DNA of 49,903 bases from an uncultured Pelagibacteraceae bacterium (GCA_902558585.1 CACEEO010000003.1:1-49903), one strand, 5' to 3'. Numbered from the stretch's first letter, positions 8,659 to 18,544 are shown. The notes: a model not told the origin generated them from the letters alone. A program made the numbers and translations.

Positions 8659-8685
8659 ATTATATGAGCTCAACTATTTCTTCAA
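8659..8685 (-). promoter_or_regulatory. Candidate sigma-70 promoter for the PhyH/dehydrogenase unit
   Basis: On the minus strand a TATAAT (8659-8664) lies about 15 bases from the start codon, with TTGAAG 15 bases upstream (8680-8685). The spacer is short (16 if ATTGAA is used) and the DNA is AT-rich, so this is tentative. Confidence 0.4.
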
Positions 8686-8691
8686 TAATTT

Positions 8692-9141
8692 ATGGCTGAA
8701 GTATTTAAATTAGGAATTACCGCTAATAACAATCAACCAATCAAGGAAGTAAATTCAATTGAGGTTTTGGCAAATAAAGGAATAGTAGGCGATCGACATT
8801 TTCATGATTTTAATGATCCTTACAATCAATTATCTTTAATAGAGTCTGAGAATATCGATGAATATAATATTAAATTTGGGCTTGATATACCTTATGTCAA
8901 TTTTAGACGGAATGTTGTTACAAAAGGTATTCAATTAAATGATTTAATTGGAAAAAAATTAAAGGTAGGAAATGTTGAATTAGAGGGGATTGAATTATGT
9001 CGTCCGTGTAGACATTTGACTGAAATGCTTGATCAAAAAAATATCCTTAAAGAATTTATGAGAAAAGGTGGCCTTAGATGTCAAATTCTTTCTTCATCTA
9101 AAATAAATATAGGTGATAAAATACAGCTAATTAAAAATTAA
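8692..9141 (+). CDS. MOSC-domain protein
   Basis: A 149-aa stand-alone MOSC (molybdenum-cofactor sulfurase C-terminal) domain. It shows the typical GIVGDRHFHD motif near residue 32 and LCRPCRHL near residue 102, whose conserved Cys is the likely sulfur-carrier or cofactor-contact residue. Related proteins include YiiM/YuaD-type proteins acting on N-hydroxylated compounds, but the exact role is unknown. It is transcribed divergently from the dioxygenase, and its stop overlaps the MFS transporter's stop by 4 bases. Confidence 0.8.
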   Translation: MAEVFKLGITANNNQPIKEVNSIEVLANKGIVGDRHFHDFNDPYNQLSLIESENIDEYNIKFGLDIPYVNFRRNVVTKGIQLNDLIGKKLKVGNVELEGIELCRPCRHLTEMLDQKNILKEFMRKGGLRCQILSSSKINIGDKIQLIKN

Positions 9142-10442
9142 GGCTTTGCAGTTTCATTAACTGTATTTTCATCAAGTGTTGCAGGCGCATCTGGATCAAG
9201 CTCTAATCCTGCAGGTGTAATTGTTGCTGGAACTGGTGTAAAAGTTGAGTCTGGATTTTCAACAGTATCTCTAACTTTCATTCTATATAAACCAAATCCA
9301 CCAATTATTGCATGCGCAAAAATTAAAAAAACAAATAAACCATTTAAACCAAACCATTCCATAAACACAGAACATAAAATAGGACCACTAATTGCGCCTA
9401 CACCAAAGATTAACTGCAAACCACCTCCAGCTGCTACGAATTTTGATTTAGGAACAAAGTCATTTGTGTGAGCAAGATTAAGTGAAAATAAAGGAAGACA
9501 TAAACTTGAATACAGCCCCACAGTAATAAAGAATATAATCTTTCTAAAAGCAAATTCATCCATGTAATAAATATTTTGAATAGGATCATTTGAAGTTAGA
9601 ATTGAAATAAAAGCTAAAAAACAACTTCCAAAAGTTGTAATAACAATTACTTTTCTTCTATCAAATGTATCTGAAAAATAACCAATTGGTCCTTGGCCAA
9701 TCACTCCTGCAATTGTTGCAATAAATAAAAGTATTGATGTTTCAACCAAAGAAAATTTTGCAAGTGTTGCGTAAACAGATATTAAGGAAAAGAATGCTGC
9801 GTGAATGACACCAGTAAAGAATGAGCTCAATGAACCAAGTGGTGAAATCTTATACAATTCTTTGATACTTATTGTTTCTATCTTTTTAAATTTAGGGGCA
9901 GGTCTTTTAGTTAATAAAATAGGAACAAGCGCAAGAGAAAGTAAAATAGAAACTAGAATAAATGGTTCGTAGTCTTCTGGTTTGCTAACATTAAGTAGCA
10001 ACATACCTATAGCTAAACCAAAATAGATTACCATCATATAAGCTGACAATAGTTGTCCTCTATTTTTATTGGTCGCCCTATCATTTAACCAGCTTTCAGT
10101 AACCACATAACAACTAACCAAACTTATACCTGTTATAAATCTACTAATTGTCCACATGAATGGATTTACATAAACAACAGCGATTAAAGCACTTAAAGAT
10201 GCAAGTGAAGCGAATGCAGCAAAAACTCTTATATGGCCAACTTTTGAAACAAAGTTAGGTGTTGTTCTTGAGCCCACAAAGTAACCAACATAATATCCGG
10301 ACATAAAGACACCAGTTGTAAAAACACTAAAATCTTCAAGTACTGATCGAATACCCATTACTTGCATTTGTAAACCATGCGCAATCATCATTACCCCTAT
10401 CCCTATAAATAGAGCCCAAGACTTTTTTACTTCTTTTTGCAT
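9138..10442 (-). CDS. MFS transporter, YcaD-like
   Basis: 434 aa with about 12 hydrophobic segments. The sequence around ESWLNDRATNKNRGQLLSAY, between the fourth and fifth segments, matches the YcaD/YfkF-type branch of the major facilitator superfamily. The last 40 residues form a soluble Pro/Thr/Asp-rich tail (TPVPATITPAGLELDPDAP) after the last membrane segment; such a tail is unusual and probably cytoplasmic. The substrate is unknown. The gene follows the DMT transporter by 30 bases and may be the last of that long leftward unit. Confidence 0.82.
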   Translation of the reverse strand: MQKEVKKSWALFIGIGVMMIAHGLQMQVMGIRSVLEDFSVFTTGVFMSGYYVGYFVGSRTTPNFVSKVGHIRVFAAFASLASLSALIAVVYVNPFMWTISRFITGISLVSCYVVTESWLNDRATNKNRGQLLSAYMMVIYFGLAIGMLLLNVSKPEDYEPFILVSILLSLALVPILLTKRPAPKFKKIETISIKELYKISPLGSLSSFFTGVIHAAFFSLISVYATLAKFSLVETSILLFIATIAGVIGQGPIGYFSDTFDRRKVIVITTFGSCFLAFISILTSNDPIQNIYYMDEFAFRKIIFFITVGLYSSLCLPLFSLNLAHTNDFVPKSKFVAAGGGLQLIFGVGAISGPILCSVFMEWFGLNGLFVFLIFAHAIIGGFGLYRMKVRDTVENPDSTFTPVPATITPAGLELDPDAPATLDENTVNETAKP

Positions 10443-10472
10443 ATTTATTTTTTTAAGTTAAATATTTTCTGG

Positions 10473-11348
10473 CTACGTAGTTTTGGTTTGTGTTTTTTTT
10501 ATGGCCATTAAAGAATGAATTGCTATCGTGATAATGATAATGATACCTCCATAGATAGTCTCGTTAGAAGGCTGTTCTTTGATAACCATCCAAACCCATA
10601 TCGGTCCAAGGATAGTTTCTAGTAAGAAAAATAGATTAACTTCAGCTGCAGTTATAAATCTTGGTGCTATGGTGACCAAAACAAATGGTATAGCTACACA
10701 CATCACACACATTAAAGGTATATAAAAAAGATCATTATCCACTAGAGCAAAGTCTTTAACAAAGAAAAAGGCAAATATAGCAACGCATGACTTTCCAATT
10801 ACAGCAGCAGGTACTAAATCAGTAGATTTTGCGTATCTTGCAATGTTTGCGTTACAGGCTAATCCAAAAGAAGTTATTAAACCAAACAAATCTCCATAAA
10901 AATTGCCAAGACTTAAAGAGTCGTAAAAAATATAAACACAAGCAATAAAAGTAATTATTATAGCAACCCAAGTCTTATTATCCGGTTTTTCTTTTAAGAA
11001 AATAGCTCCTAAGATGGCTGATAGCATTGGTGCAAGAGCCACCATTAATAAAGTATTTGCTACATTAGTATTTTGAATTGAAATAATAAAAGTAATATTA
11101 CAAATAGAAAAACTAATTACATAAAAAATGCCTGGGTAACCAATTTTAAACAGGGCTTTTAAGAAATTATTTTTATAAAATAAAAGAAGACCGATTAAAA
11201 CAACCACAAATGGTATTGCTCCTCTGTAAAAAAGCATCCCCCAAGTATCAATATTTGATAATCTAATTAATAAAGAGTCAGGAGTTATAAACATAACTCC
11301 TATAAAAGCCATTAACGAACCTTTTTGCTGGTTAGTTAAATTATTCAC
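10473..11348 (-). CDS. DMT-superfamily (EamA) transporter
   Basis: 291 aa with ten predicted membrane segments in two EamA halves; the first half starts GSLMAFIGVMFITPDSLLIR. Family members export or import amino acids and other metabolites. The start overlaps the gshB stop by 4 bases, so a thiol or amino-acid related substrate is possible, but this is only context. No regulatory feature is evident. Confidence 0.82.
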   Translation of the reverse strand: MNNLTNQQKGSLMAFIGVMFITPDSLLIRLSNIDTWGMLFYRGAIPFVVVLIGLLLFYKNNFLKALFKIGYPGIFYVISFSICNITFIISIQNTNVANTLLMVALAPMLSAILGAIFLKEKPDNKTWVAIIITFIACVYIFYDSLSLGNFYGDLFGLITSFGLACNANIARYAKSTDLVPAAVIGKSCVAIFAFFFVKDFALVDNDLFYIPLMCVMCVAIPFVLVTIAPRFITAAEVNLFFLLETILGPIWVWMVIKEQPSNETIYGGIIIIITIAIHSLMAIKKTQTKTT

Positions 11349-12271
11349 GCTTTAAGCTCTTTCCAAAAAGTTTTAGCTAAATTTTTTCCTGATAAATCAT
11401 AAAGTGTTTTAAGTCCAGTTGGAGAGGTAACATTTATATCTCCATTGAGTTTTTGATCTATAAAATCAATTCCTGCAAAAAAAATATTTTCTTTTTTTAA
11501 ATCTTTTGCAATTAGTTTTGAAATTTTAATTTCTTTACTTGTTAATTTGATAGTAGTTGGTTTTGCACCTTTACTCATATTACTTAAAATTGAACCTTTC
11601 TTTGGAACCCTTGAAATTGCACCGCATACTTTCCCATTAATAATAAAAACCCTTTTGTCTCCCTTACTTATTTTAGGAAGAAATTTTTGACACATGATAT
11701 GATCATGTTTTTTTATAAATTTATTAACTAATTTTGAATTAAATTTAGTTAGTAAATGAATATCATTTCCACTGAAACTATGGATCGGTTTTAAAATGAC
11801 TTTTTTGTTTTTTTTGAAAAATTTTTTTATTTCATCCATATTTTGAGTAAAAATAGTAGTTGGCATGTATTTTTGATATTTAGATGAATACAATTTTTCA
11901 GAAATATTCCTTACAGAGGTAGGATTGTTAACTATTTTAACTTTAGTCTTAATTGTATCCAAAATGTAAGTTGTTGAAATATACTCAAGATTAAAAGGTG
12001 GATCTTGGCGAATAAGAATAAATTTACATTTTGTTAAGTCTAGATTTTGTTTTTTTGTAATTTTATAGAACTTTTTATTGCTATAGTTAAATTTAATAAA
12101 AAAACCCTTAGCGGTAACTTTCGAATTAACAATTGATAAGTCTTTTGGATCGTAATAGAAAATTTTATATTTTTTGATCTGAATTTCGTTTGCTAAAAAA
12201 ACGCTTGTATCCGTTAAAGGATTTAGTTTAGAAGGATGATTTCCTTGGACAGCAACAATTTTATTTATCAT
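11345..12271 (-). CDS. gshB: Glutathione synthetase
   Basis: An ATP-grasp ligase joining gamma-glutamylcysteine and glycine. At 308 aa it is close to the bacterial length. Visible signatures are IRQDPPFNLEYISTTYILD in the N-terminal domain, the basic VILKPIHSFSGNDI ATP-binding segment, and the C-terminal FAGIDFI and NVTSPTG motifs that hold Mg-ATP. Its start overlaps the end of gshA by 11 bases, so both steps of glutathione synthesis are co-transcribed. Confidence 0.93.
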   Translation of the reverse strand: MINKIVAVQGNHPSKLNPLTDTSVFLANEIQIKKYKIFYYDPKDLSIVNSKVTAKGFFIKFNYSNKKFYKITKKQNLDLTKCKFILIRQDPPFNLEYISTTYILDTIKTKVKIVNNPTSVRNISEKLYSSKYQKYMPTTIFTQNMDEIKKFFKKNKKVILKPIHSFSGNDIHLLTKFNSKLVNKFIKKHDHIMCQKFLPKISKGDKRVFIINGKVCGAISRVPKKGSILSNMSKGAKPTTIKLTSKEIKISKLIAKDLKKENIFFAGIDFIDQKLNGDINVTSPTGLKTLYDLSGKNLAKTFWKELKA

Positions 12272-13556
12272 ACAATTCGTCTAAATTTTCGTTTTTTGAA
12301 AATTTACTAATCATATGATCTGCGTTTGTTGTCTTATTATCAATTACTTTTTGTAGATGGTTTAGGAATACAGTCTCGTTATTCCCTTTTTTACTTAAAA
12401 CATCTCTATTCTCTAAACCTTTTCTTGAAAGATCTAAAAGTGTAGATGACCAATGGAGAAGATCTTTACCCATTAATTGAGTATTAAATCCCTTTTGTGG
12501 TGCCTCTAGATAAGCGTTAATTATTTTATCGATGTCCCATGTTGAAATTAGTTCATGAACTTCGTCTAAATTTCCATAAAGCATACCTATATTGAAAGCT
12601 GGTCCTGCACATAAACAATCCCAACCACAGGTATCCATCGATCTTAATTCAATATACTTTTTTAATCTATTCTCAGTAAATATTGTGCTTAAGTGAGTTG
12701 TTAAGTCAGCTTCAGTTGGAAGTCTATTTCCAATTTCTTGGATTCTTCCTTCCATAAAATCCTTAAAAAGATATTTCCTACCTGAAATATACTGATTTTT
12801 ATTTTGTATAAATAATATAGGAAAATTAATTACAAAATCCGCATATTTTTCAAAATTCATATTTTCGAAAAATAATTTAGGTAATCCACCTCTAGAAGTA
12901 CTTTGCCATACTTTAGATCTATAAGATAAATAGTTACTATTTTTTTTCTCCACAATTGAGGAATTAGCAAACAAAGCAATTGCAATGGGTACAATTGAGT
13001 TTGCTACTCTAAATTTTTTAATAAAGTCCTCTTCTGAACTATAATCTATATTCAACTGTGTACCACATGTTCGATACATCATATCTAAACTAAGTTCACC
13101 ACCTATAGGCATATCCTTAGTCATCAATTCATATCGTTGTTTAGGATTGTTTGGGATTTCACTTAATTTGGATATTGGATCGAATCCTGCACTTACAATT
13201 TTTAAATCTAATTTTTTTGTAACTTGTTTTAATTCAAACAAATAGTCTTGTGACTCTGCACAAGCTTGGTGCATATGGTTTAATTTATCTCCTGATAATT
13301 CTATCTGATTACCTGGTTCAAGAGTTATATTTTTTCCACCTTTATTGAGAGCAATTATATTTTCCTTTTCAAAAACTGGATTCCAGCCAAATTCAAGTAA
13401 GGCTGTAAACATTTCTTTTATTTTTGAATAATCAATCCTTTTATTGTCCGAATTATTAAATAAGAATTTTTCATGCTCGATACCAATTTTGAAATTTTTG
13501 GGTTCTTTAATACCCGATTTAAAATAGTTTATAATTTTTTCTTTTGAATCAATCAT
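12261..13556 (-). CDS. gshA: Glutamate-cysteine ligase (alphaproteobacterial/plant type)
   Basis: 431 aa, of the GCS2-like type typical of alphaproteobacteria and plants rather than the E. coli GshA type. Motifs: GIEHEKFLF near residue 23 (metal/glutamate site), LEPGNQIELSG, MMYRTCGTQLNIDYS and YRSKVWQSTSR. It makes gamma-glutamylcysteine with ATP, the first and normally limiting step of glutathione synthesis. Gene order gshA-gshB with overlap fits this. Confidence 0.93.
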   Translation of the reverse strand: MIDSKEKIINYFKSGIKEPKNFKIGIEHEKFLFNNSDNKRIDYSKIKEMFTALLEFGWNPVFEKENIIALNKGGKNITLEPGNQIELSGDKLNHMHQACAESQDYLFELKQVTKKLDLKIVSAGFDPISKLSEIPNNPKQRYELMTKDMPIGGELSLDMMYRTCGTQLNIDYSSEEDFIKKFRVANSIVPIAIALFANSSIVEKKNSNYLSYRSKVWQSTSRGGLPKLFFENMNFEKYADFVINFPILFIQNKNQYISGRKYLFKDFMEGRIQEIGNRLPTEADLTTHLSTIFTENRLKKYIELRSMDTCGWDCLCAGPAFNIGMLYGNLDEVHELISTWDIDKIINAYLEAPQKGFNTQLMGKDLLHWSSTLLDLSRKGLENRDVLSKKGNNETVFLNHLQKVIDNKTTNADHMISKFSKNENLDELYDK

Positions 13557-13585
13557 GCGCTGTAAGTAGTGATTTATAAATAAAT

Positions 13586-14143
13586 TTAAAGATAATAATA
13601 AGGCTCTTTTGCGAATATTTTTTTAACTAATGGCTTAAAATCATCCAAAGTCATGCTTTTGTAATCAGGGTCAAAAGAGCATTGGTCATATTTTTCACAA
13701 AAATCTATAGTGTCTTGATAATACTTGTGGTCTTTAAATTTATCTCTTGCATTTCTGTCACCGCCTAAATGATGAGCGCTGTAGTAAGTTTGAAAAAGAC
13801 CATGGTGTAGAACAATCCAATAAGTTTTTTCTGAAACATAAGGTCTTAGTATAGATGCGGCATATTGGGAATGATTCATTGGCGCTAAATCATCTCCAAT
13901 ATCATGTAGTAAAGTTGCAACAACCATTTCATCACTTTCTTTATTTTTAAAAGCTCTTGTTGCAGCTTGTAATGAATGTTCTAGTCTGGTGATTTTATAA
14001 CCTTCTAAAGTAGTAGTTTGTTTTGATAAATAATTTAAAACTCGCTTAGCAGTTTGTCTTTCAAAGTTTTTCTCAAATTTTTCAAGAAGTTCATAATCTT
14101 CCTTAGTTCCATTTTTCATTTCAGTAAAATTAACTGTTTTCAT
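13586..14143 (-). CDS. HD-domain protein, PhnZ/inositol-oxygenase-like fold possible
   Basis: 185 aa. It carries the HD signature: His56 (RLEHSLQAATRA), His80-Asp81 (LLHDIGDD), His91, the His113-His114 pair and Asp153. Ligand order and small size resemble HD proteins that hold a di-iron centre, such as PhnZ and myo-inositol oxygenase, as well as ordinary HD phosphohydrolases; I cannot decide between them. It lies 3 bases after purF and 29 before gshA in a leftward unit. A nucleotide-related phosphohydrolase role would fit the neighbours; an oxygenase role would be more novel. Confidence 0.7.
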   Translation of the reverse strand: MKTVNFTEMKNGTKEDYELLEKFEKNFERQTAKRVLNYLSKQTTTLEGYKITRLEHSLQAATRAFKNKESDEMVVATLLHDIGDDLAPMNHSQYAASILRPYVSEKTYWIVLHHGLFQTYYSAHHLGGDRNARDKFKDHKYYQDTIDFCEKYDQCSFDPDYKSMTLDDFKPLVKKIFAKEPYYYL

Positions 14144-14146
14144 AAC

Positions 14147-15628
14147 TTAATTATTTGATCCAGTGCTTAGCAAAGATAACTGAGTTATTTTATTATCTCC
14201 TAATTCATCCACTAATTTAACAGGATATTCACCTGTGAAATAATGATCTGTTAATTGTGGATATGTTTCGTTTCTTTTTTCAAAACCAATAGCTTTATAC
14301 AATCCTTCTATTGATAAAAATCTTAAAGATTTAGCTCCAATATATTCACAAATTTCATCATTAGTTTTATTTGCTGCTAACAATTCTTTTTTAGTAGGGG
14401 TATCTACACCATAGAAATCTGGGTATCTTATTTCAGGGCACGCAATTTTAACATGAACTTCTTTTGCACCAGCATCGTAAAGCATTTTAACTATTTTATA
14501 TGATGTGGTTCCTCTAACAAGAGAATCATCAATAAGAATTATTTTTTTATTTTTAATTGTAGTTTGATTAGCATTTAATTTTAGTTTAACACCCAAGCTT
14601 CTAATTTTTTGGCTTGGCTCGATGAAAGTTCTTCCAACGTAATGATTTCTAATTAACCCATGTTCAAAATTCATTTTTAATTCTTGAGCAAAACCCATAG
14701 CAGCAGCATTTCCAGAATCTGGAACTGGAACAACTATATCAGCATCAGTATCATTTTCTTTTGCAAGTTCTCTACCAATATTTTTTCTATGTTCATATGC
14801 TGTCTTTCCTCCAATCAGGCTATCTGGTCTTGAAAAATATATATATTCAAATACGCAAGGCCTTACTTTTTTAACAGGGAAGGGCTTAACACTTTTCAGT
14901 TCGTTATTTTCAATTAAAACTATCTCTCCATTTTCAACTTCTCTAACAAATTTAGCACCAATAATGTCAAATGCACAAGTTTCAGAGGCTAAGACATAAC
15001 TATTTCCAAGCTTACCAATTACTAGTGGTCTAATTCCATAAGGATCTCTAACGCCAATTAAAGAGTTTTGAGTTAACATCACCAATGCATAGCCACCTTG
15101 AATTTGAAAAATTGCATCAATTACTTTGTCAATTGTTTCTGGTCTTTTTGATTTAGCAATTAATTGAACAATGGTTTCAGTATCTGAAGTAGTGTAAAAT
15201 ATAGCTCCATCCTCAACTAGTTTATTTCTTAAAGCTATTGAATTAGTAAGATTTCCATTGTGTGCAACTCCAATTCCACCTGCATTGGTGTCAGCAAAAA
15301 AAGGCTGTATGTTTCTTAATATGTTATTTCCAGTTGTACTATATCTGTTATGCCCAATTGCATAATTTCCCTTAAGATTATTAAGTACCTTTTCTTTGTT
15401 GAAATTATCACCAACCAAACCAAATCTTTTTTCAGAATAATATTTTTCTCCATCAAAAGTAACTATTCCGCAACCTTCTTGACCCCTGTGTTGTAGAGCA
15501 TGTAGTCCAAGTGCTGTGAGAGCTGAAGCATCTTTTGAATTGCTAATACCAAAGACCCCACACTCTTCCTTTAATCTTGGATTATAGCTCTGTAATTTTT
15601 TCTTTAGAATCTTGATATGTTTTTTCAT
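14147..15628 (-). CDS. purF: Amidophosphoribosyltransferase
   Basis: 493 aa; catalyses the first committed step of purine synthesis (PRPP + glutamine to phosphoribosylamine). The glutaminase nucleophile is Cys23 in EECGVFGI, so a 22-residue propeptide must be removed, as in B. subtilis PurF. The glutaminase domain shows HRGQEG and GHNRYSTTG; the PRPP loop is ILIDDSLVRGTTS. The first 47 bases overlap the 3' end of cvpA, and no start codon occurs nearer the Cys, so the overlap seems real. The cvpA-purF pairing is conserved in proteobacteria. Confidence 0.95.
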   Translation of the reverse strand: MKKHIKILKKKLQSYNPRLKEECGVFGISNSKDASALTALGLHALQHRGQEGCGIVTFDGEKYYSEKRFGLVGDNFNKEKVLNNLKGNYAIGHNRYSTTGNNILRNIQPFFADTNAGGIGVAHNGNLTNSIALRNKLVEDGAIFYTTSDTETIVQLIAKSKRPETIDKVIDAIFQIQGGYALVMLTQNSLIGVRDPYGIRPLVIGKLGNSYVLASETCAFDIIGAKFVREVENGEIVLIENNELKSVKPFPVKKVRPCVFEYIYFSRPDSLIGGKTAYEHRKNIGRELAKENDTDADIVVPVPDSGNAAAMGFAQELKMNFEHGLIRNHYVGRTFIEPSQKIRSLGVKLKLNANQTTIKNKKIILIDDSLVRGTTSYKIVKMLYDAGAKEVHVKIACPEIRYPDFYGVDTPTKKELLAANKTNDEICEYIGAKSLRFLSIEGLYKAIGFEKRNETYPQLTDHYFTGEYPVKLVDELGDNKITQLSLLSTGSNN

Positions 15629-16127
15629 TAGGAAATTCTTTTATCAGATAACTACTACCTTTTTCTAAATATGGAAAGACGTATGATTTGTTAAAATTTA
15701 TTGGCCATTTATCATAATTATAAACGATATGAACACCGGAAAAGATACATACAGAAATAATGTAAGCTCTTATAAAACCAAAAAAGAATCCAAATGTCGT
15801 ATCTAAGCCACCGATTCCTGTGTATCTGACTGCTCTACTGATTCCTTTATTAACTAATAGAACTAAAAAGATAACAACCACAAATATTACTATTCCCAAA
15901 CCAACATCGAGCACATATTCATTATCAATTACGTCTTTTATATAGGGTTTAATTTTTGGAAATAGAATTAATGTAATTATGTATGCAAGCAACCATTTAG
16001 CCATTGAGAGAATACTTAAAATGAAGCCCTTTTTGTAACAATTTATCAAAGAAAGGATTGTTAAAATTAAATAAATTAAATCAATTATCGATATTGCTTT
16101 ATAAAAATCTTTTATGATTTCGAACAT
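15582..16127 (-). CDS. cvpA: CvpA-family membrane protein
   Basis: 181 aa with four hydrophobic segments; the N-terminus (SIIDLIYLILTILSLINCYK) and the GIGGLDTTFGFFFGFIRA segment match the CvpA family, a conserved inner-membrane protein usually next to purF and needed for stress tolerance in other bacteria. Its molecular job is not settled. The start codon overlaps the preceding RND gene's stop by one base (TAATG) and its 3' end encodes the purF propeptide in another frame. Confidence 0.88.
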   Translation of the reverse strand: MFEIIKDFYKAISIIDLIYLILTILSLINCYKKGFILSILSMAKWLLAYIITLILFPKIKPYIKDVIDNEYVLDVGLGIVIFVVVIFLVLLVNKGISRAVRYTGIGGLDTTFGFFFGFIRAYIISVCIFSGVHIVYNYDKWPINFNKSYVFPYLEKGSSYLIKEFPNEKTYQDSKEKITEL

Positions 16128-18523
16128 TAAGATGATTTGCCAAAAGGTTTAATAATTAAGATTAATGCAGGAAGTAAAGTTAATACCGATATCATAGCTA
16201 ATAACATAGCCAGTCCAGTAAACACACCAAAATAAATTGTTGGTATAAACTTTGATAACACCAAAATTGAAAATCCAAAAACAATCGTTATTGAAGTGTT
16301 TATTATAGCGACCCCCACAGTCGAATGACAAGTTTTTAATGTTTTGTTGTAATCCTTTATTTTATTAAACTCTTCTTTAAATCTGTAAATATAGTGAATA
16401 CTATTATCTACTGCGATACCTATTGTAATTGCTGCTATCGTTATCGTCATCATATCCAAAGGTATTCCTAACAGTCCAATTATTCCCAGTATAAAAAAAG
16501 CTGCAATAAAATTTGGAACAACACCAATCAATGAAAGTTTTATATTTCTAAATAAGATTATGAACATTGAAAATATTCCAATCATAACCAATCCCAATGT
16601 TAAAATTTGAGATTTAAACAGACTTTGTAATAAATTATTAAATAATATTAATACACCTGCTAATTTATAATCCTTATCTTCTAAACCAAATTTATCTTTT
16701 AGATCAAAATTAATTTTGTTAATTAAATCATTTCTTCTTAAATCCTCCTGTGAGTCAATAATTCTTAAACTAATTCGAGCCTCATTATCTTTAATTGAAA
16801 GATAGGGATCAATGATTTCAGTTTTAATACTCTCAGGAATTTTAGAGTAAAGCACTCCCATTTCTAAAGTACCTAAAGGCTTATTATTATTTAATTGAGT
16901 AGCTACTTCAATAATTGATGAAAAAGATAGAACTTTACCAATTTCTGGTAAGCTATCTAAGTAATTATGAACAGATGTAATTAGATCAATTTTATCTTTG
17001 GTAAACCAGTATTTTTCATCATTAGTATCTTCTTCATCACCCCAATCGTCAAATTCATCATCTTTTTCAGATTTTTTCACTTTCTCTTTCTCAGGAAATT
17101 TTATAATAACCTCTAAAGGAGTGGTTCCACCTAGCTCCTCATCTATAAGTTTCATGCCCTTGTAAATTTCAGTATTTTTATCAAAGTAATTTATAAAACT
17201 ATTTTCAACTTCAAGCTTACTTATTCCAGTAATACTGAATATTATAACTATTCCAGTTACTAAGAAGATAGAGTTTTTACTATTTATAGAGATTAAACCA
17301 AGTAAATTTGTGATTTTAGATTTCTGTTCTTTTTTAACTGAGATATTATTTGTGGGTGCAAAGTTTAAAAGGGTAGGTAGTAAAGTAAATGTAATGATAA
17401 ATGATGTAATTAAACCAAAAGTCATCATCCAGCCAAAATCAATAATAGGTTTTATTTCACTAAAAATTAAAGATAAGAAAGCGAAAATTGTCGTTAGAAC
17501 AGTATAAAGAATTGGCCAAAACATTTTTGAAGTGGTTAAAGAAATGATTTCAAAATTGTTTTTTGATGGAAAATCTTTTTTTAGTTGAAGAAACCTAGTA
17601 CTCATATGAATATTCATTGCCATTGTTAAAATTAACATAAGCGCAATAAAATTTGATGAGATGACCGTAACCTTCCAACCTAGCAATCCAAGTAAACCCA
17701 TCATAATTATTACAGAAAAAAGACAACTGCTTATAGGAACTATAATCCAAAGAAGGTTTCTAAAAACAAACCATAAAGTAGCAATTATAAATAAAAGAAC
17801 TCCCAAACCAAAAACTATTATGTCGCTTTTGATAAAAGTCATCATATCATCAGCAATCATTGGTATTCCTCCAAGATATATTTTTCCAACATCGCCGTAA
17901 CTTTGAATAACTTGTCTAATTTCTAAAATATTCTGGTGGTTTTGTTTTTTTATTTGATCTTTAATTAGTTCAACTTCTTCTTTTGATTTATTTTCTATAT
18001 CTTCTAATTTTTGAGACTGTTTGATGTTAACAATAATTCCACTAGTTTTACCATCATCACTTATGACAAAATTTCGAAAAACAGGACTATTTAAAATTTC
18101 TTTAAAACCTCGATCTCTATCTACATCTTGATCTTTTAACGTTTTGAAGCTTTCTAGTCTTTCTTGAAGAGGAGCATCCGAATTATTTAAGAGAGGAATA
18201 TCTAATAATGTAATTACACTATGGACCCAGTTAAGGCTCTGAATTTTATATTTTAAACTTAATAAATTATTAATTGATGAGTCAGTTACCATCCCTTCAT
18301 TTGGTGTATAGGTAAGAATTAAAAACTCTTTAGATCCATATCTTTCAGAGACTTCTTTCAAGTATTCTAAATCTGGATCACCCTCTATTAATAGAGTTTC
18401 CGATGAAGCATCTAATCTAAAATTTTTTGAATAGTATCCAAAACTTAAAATAGCAATAATTAACAATACAAATATTGCTTTGGGATTTTTAAGGATAACG
18501 TTTTGATAAAAATGAGCTATCAT
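16127..18523 (-). CDS. RND-superfamily exporter (MMPL/COG1033 type)
   Basis: 798 aa with two repeated halves: a membrane segment, a periplasmic domain, then five membrane segments, about 12 in all. The N-terminal FRLDASSETLL followed by DLEYLKEVSERYG is typical of the single-component RND proteins related to HpnN and MmpL, which move lipids or hydrophobic molecules. The second periplasmic domain holds a very acidic insertion (EKDDEFDDWGDEEDTNDEK). No membrane fusion or outer membrane partner lies nearby. Context (cvpA, dnaB) says little about the substrate. Confidence 0.82.
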   Translation of the reverse strand: MIAHFYQNVILKNPKAIFVLLIIAILSFGYYSKNFRLDASSETLLIEGDPDLEYLKEVSERYGSKEFLILTYTPNEGMVTDSSINNLLSLKYKIQSLNWVHSVITLLDIPLLNNSDAPLQERLESFKTLKDQDVDRDRGFKEILNSPVFRNFVISDDGKTSGIIVNIKQSQKLEDIENKSKEEVELIKDQIKKQNHQNILEIRQVIQSYGDVGKIYLGGIPMIADDMMTFIKSDIIVFGLGVLLFIIATLWFVFRNLLWIIVPISSCLFSVIIMMGLLGLLGWKVTVISSNFIALMLILTMAMNIHMSTRFLQLKKDFPSKNNFEIISLTTSKMFWPILYTVLTTIFAFLSLIFSEIKPIIDFGWMMTFGLITSFIITFTLLPTLLNFAPTNNISVKKEQKSKITNLLGLISINSKNSIFLVTGIVIIFSITGISKLEVENSFINYFDKNTEIYKGMKLIDEELGGTTPLEVIIKFPEKEKVKKSEKDDEFDDWGDEEDTNDEKYWFTKDKIDLITSVHNYLDSLPEIGKVLSFSSIIEVATQLNNNKPLGTLEMGVLYSKIPESIKTEIIDPYLSIKDNEARISLRIIDSQEDLRRNDLINKINFDLKDKFGLEDKDYKLAGVLILFNNLLQSLFKSQILTLGLVMIGIFSMFIILFRNIKLSLIGVVPNFIAAFFILGIIGLLGIPLDMMTITIAAITIGIAVDNSIHYIYRFKEEFNKIKDYNKTLKTCHSTVGVAIINTSITIVFGFSILVLSKFIPTIYFGVFTGLAMLLAMISVLTLLPALILIIKPFGKSS

Positions 18524-18544
18524 TTAAGCTCTTTATATTGGAAT

